Positions 11,607 through 13,146 of a DNA stretch of 13,146 nucleotides are shown here, in pieces (position 1 is the stretch's first letter; every line of letters starts with the position of its first letter). Both the position numbers and the translations under genes were made by a program. The DNA is from Candidatus Shapirobacteria bacterium (GTDB lineage Bacteria > Patescibacteriota > Microgenomatia > UBA12405): positions 1 through 13,146 of the forward strand of contig JAHBAQ020000044.1 in the NCBI GenBank assembly GCA_018500045.2. The letters run 5' to 3'. The notes under the pieces were generated by a model. It was not told the origin of the DNA and did no database searches. It worked only from the letters and a program-made list of their open reading frames with translations.

Positions 11607-12272
11607 ATGGAAGTAAAGATTGAAGAAAGTTGGAAAAAAGTTTTACAAAAAGAATTTAATGAAAAATACTTCGAGGATTTGATTGCTTTTGTAAAATCGG
11701 AATATCAAAAATCGACAGTTTATCCAAGCGCAAAATTTATCTTTAATGCTTTTGATTTAACCCCATTTGATAAGGTAAAAGTGGTAATCTTGGGACAAGA
11801 TCCTTATCACGGGCCAAATCAGGCTAATGGTTTGGCGTTTTCGGTTAATGATAATATTCCGACTCCCCCATCGTTAGTAAATATTTATAAAGAAATTGAA
11901 AGTGATTTGGGAGTAAAAACAAAAAATAAAAATGGTAATTTGGAAAATTGGGCAAAGCAAGGGGTGTTGATGTTAAATGCAACTTTAACAGTAAAGGCGG
12001 CTCAGGCAGGATCACATCAAAATAAAGGTTGGGAAAAATTTACAGATGCGGTAGTAAAAATCTTGTCGGAACAAAAAGAAAATTTAGTGTTTATTTTGTG
12101 GGGTAGCTACGCTCAAAAAAAAGGCAGCATAATTGATGAAAATAAACATTTGGTAATTAGGTCGGTTCATCCATCGCCATTGTCGGCTTATGCTGGGTTT
12201 TTTGGATCAAAACCATTTTCTCAAACAAATAGCTATTTGATTTTTACCGGAAAAGAACCGATTGAATGGTAG
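11607..12272 (+). CDS. ung: Uracil-DNA glycosylase, family 1
   Basis: Ung removes uracil from DNA to start base-excision repair. The 221-residue product aligns closely with the E. coli enzyme. Motif GQDPYHGPNQANGLAFSV (63-80) contains the catalytic Asp65, Tyr67 and uracil-stacking Phe78. Asn124 lies in LMLNATLTV. HPSPLSAYAGFFG (188-200) contains His188 and the DNA-intercalating Leu192. These residues keep the E. coli spacing, offset by one. Start choice: an in-frame TTG at 11586 would add seven residues and overlap the HAD-like gene by 13 bases. The ATG at 11607 gives the family's usual N-terminus and lies seven bases after a perfect -10 box, so it is preferred. The gene ends seven bases from the convergent butyrate kinase gene. 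Confidence 0.96.
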   Translation: MEVKIEESWKKVLQKEFNEKYFEDLIAFVKSEYQKSTVYPSAKFIFNAFDLTPFDKVKVVILGQDPYHGPNQANGLAFSVNDNIPTPPSLVNIYKEIESDLGVKTKNKNGNLENWAKQGVLMLNATLTVKAAQAGSHQNKGWEKFTDAVVKILSEQKENLVFILWGSYAQKKGSIIDENKHLVIRSVHPSPLSAYAGFFGSKPFSQTNSYLIFTGKEPIEW

Positions 12273-12279
12273 TTACTTA

Positions 12280-13146
12280 TTAATATTCTTTGGCGGATTC
12301 TTTGCCGTTGAGGATACGAAGAGTGCCATCACGGAGGGCTTCGAGTTCGAATTCTCCAGGATAAACAGTGATACCAATATTGAGTGCGGATAAGTCACGT
12401 TTGATGGATTCGGGGACTAATGGCCATCGGGAGACACCGCCGGTTAAAATTATTTGGTCGATCTGCTCACCTTCGAAATCAGGAATGACAGAACAGATGT
12501 AGCGAGAAAATCCGGATAACATTTCATCAACAATATCTTTTTGGGTTTTGTCTAAAGTTGGGTATTTAATTTCCAAGTCTTTTAAATCTTTAGTACCAAG
12601 AAGAGCAAAAAGGCCACCACCACCGAGAATTTTGTGCATAATTTCTTCTTGAGAATATTTACCGGAAAAACAAAGTTCAACTAAACCTTGGGCTGGAATA
12701 AAGCCGCAACGTTCTGGGGTAATTGGGCCTTCACCGGAAAGAGCATTGACTACATTGACGGTTTTGCCTTTTTTGTGGGCGCCAAAAGAGGCACCGCCGC
12801 CCATATGAGCCACAATTAAATTAAGTTCCTCATATTTTTTATTGATAGATTCAGCATATCTTCGAGCGACAGCTTTTTGGTTGAGAGCATGCCAACCGGC
12901 ATATCTTTTTATTTCAGGAATACCAGTTATTTTATGTTTATCGTCAATTTCGTCGGTGGTCACTGGGTCAACAATGAAAGCTTTATCACCAACGCCAAAA
13001 TTTGTAGCAACAGTTTTGGCCAATGGTGCACCTAAATTCGAAGCGTGGTTGGCTAAGGGACGATTCTTGAGATCGTCGAGCATTTTGTCGTTAATAGTGT
13101 ATGTACCTGATGGAATTGGAGGTAGCATTCCGCCACGACCAACAAC
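12280..13146 (-). CDS. buk: Butyrate kinase (acetate/butyrate kinase family), 5' end outside window
   Basis: The enzyme makes ATP from an acyl phosphate (butyryl-phosphate in characterised members) and ADP, the last step of some fermentations. The frame is open to the window edge and gives 288 residues beginning VVGRGGMLPPIPSGTY. About 80-90 N-terminal residues are missing compared with a full-length enzyme of about 355. Family motifs are clear: VVGRGG, HASNLGAPLA, FIVDPVTTDEIDD, HALNQKAVARRYAE, LNLIVAHMGGGASFGAHKKG, NALSGEGPITPER, ELCFSGKYSQEE, IILTGGVSRW and VYPGEFELEALRDGTLRIL. The pattern fits Buk better than acetate kinase. The Met at 13128 is internal, not the start. Substrate breadth (branched-chain or other acyl groups) cannot be told from sequence. 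Confidence 0.93.
   Translation of the reverse strand, partial: VVGRGGMLPPIPSGTYTINDKMLDDLKNRPLANHASNLGAPLAKTVATNFGVGDKAFIVDPVTTDEIDDKHKITGIPEIKRYAGWHALNQKAVARRYAESINKKYEELNLIVAHMGGGASFGAHKKGKTVNVVNALSGEGPITPERCGFIPAQGLVELCFSGKYSQEEIMHKILGGGGLFALLGTKDLKDLEIKYPTLDKTQKDIVDEMLSGFSRYICSVIPDFEGEQIDQIILTGGVSRWPLVPESIKRDLSALNIGITVYPGEFELEALRDGTLRILNGKESAKEY

Noticed and set aside
1..13146. CRISPR array, insertion sequence, defence island or alternative genetic code
   Set aside because: No regularly spaced repeats, transposase or defence motifs were found, and TGA acts as a stop in two ATGA overlaps, so a TGA-sense code is not supported.

Overview
The window is AT-rich and gene-dense. It carries short or minimal versions of bacterial housekeeping genes (a 206-residue DNA polymerase III delta subunit, a 212-residue RsmI), many 1-14 base gene overlaps, almost no Shine-Dalgarno sequences, and a tRNA gene without encoded CCA. 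Secreted and membrane proteins have Pro/Thr-rich or Ser/Ala linkers. Together these suggest a reduced-genome bacterium of the Patescibacteria/CPR, most likely a Microgenomates lineage. That placement is inference, not proof. TGA works as a stop codon here (two genes end in ATGA overlaps), which argues against the code-25 lineages such as Gracilibacteria.

Layout. (1) 1-249: the C-terminal end of a probable TetR-type regulator, + strand. (2) 252-4165, - strand: a tightly packed five-gene envelope operon. It reads transglutaminase-like membrane protein, 4-TM holin-like protein, SecG, a membrane-anchored family 5 solute-binding protein, and a small single-TM protein. (3) 4166-4232: a divergent promoter region. 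(4) 4233-5503, + strand: lexA then rsmI. (5) 5490-7778, - strand: PEP synthase, overlapping rsmI tail to tail. (6) 7779-7934: an intergenic region with three perfect inverted repeats. (7) 7935-8968, - strand: DNA polymerase III delta subunit (GTG start) then a cupin of phosphomannose-isomerase type, coupled by TAATG. (8) 9039-9584, + strand: tRNA-Glu(UUC) followed 7 bases later by an orphan ORF. (9) 9595-10824, - strand: a secreted, anchored protein with a six-cysteine module and a phosphodiester-glycosidase-like domain. (10) 10945-12272, + strand: a HAD-like protein then uracil-DNA glycosylase. (11) 12280-13146, - strand: butyrate kinase, cut by the window edge.

How the genes relate. lexA and ung are DNA-damage functions, and holA is replication. 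rsmI and the tRNA serve translation. ppsA and buk fit fermentative or gluconeogenic energy metabolism (acyl-phosphate to ATP; pyruvate to PEP). The - strand operon at 252-4165 looks like a cell-surface and secretion unit. The clearest non-gene signal is promoter placement: in lexA, ppsA, holA and ung a recognisable -10 element ends 5-7 bases before the start codon. Transcription would then begin at or next to the start codon, giving leaderless mRNAs. No CRISPR array, insertion sequence, phage block or defence island was seen, and no gap between genes exceeds about 160 bases.
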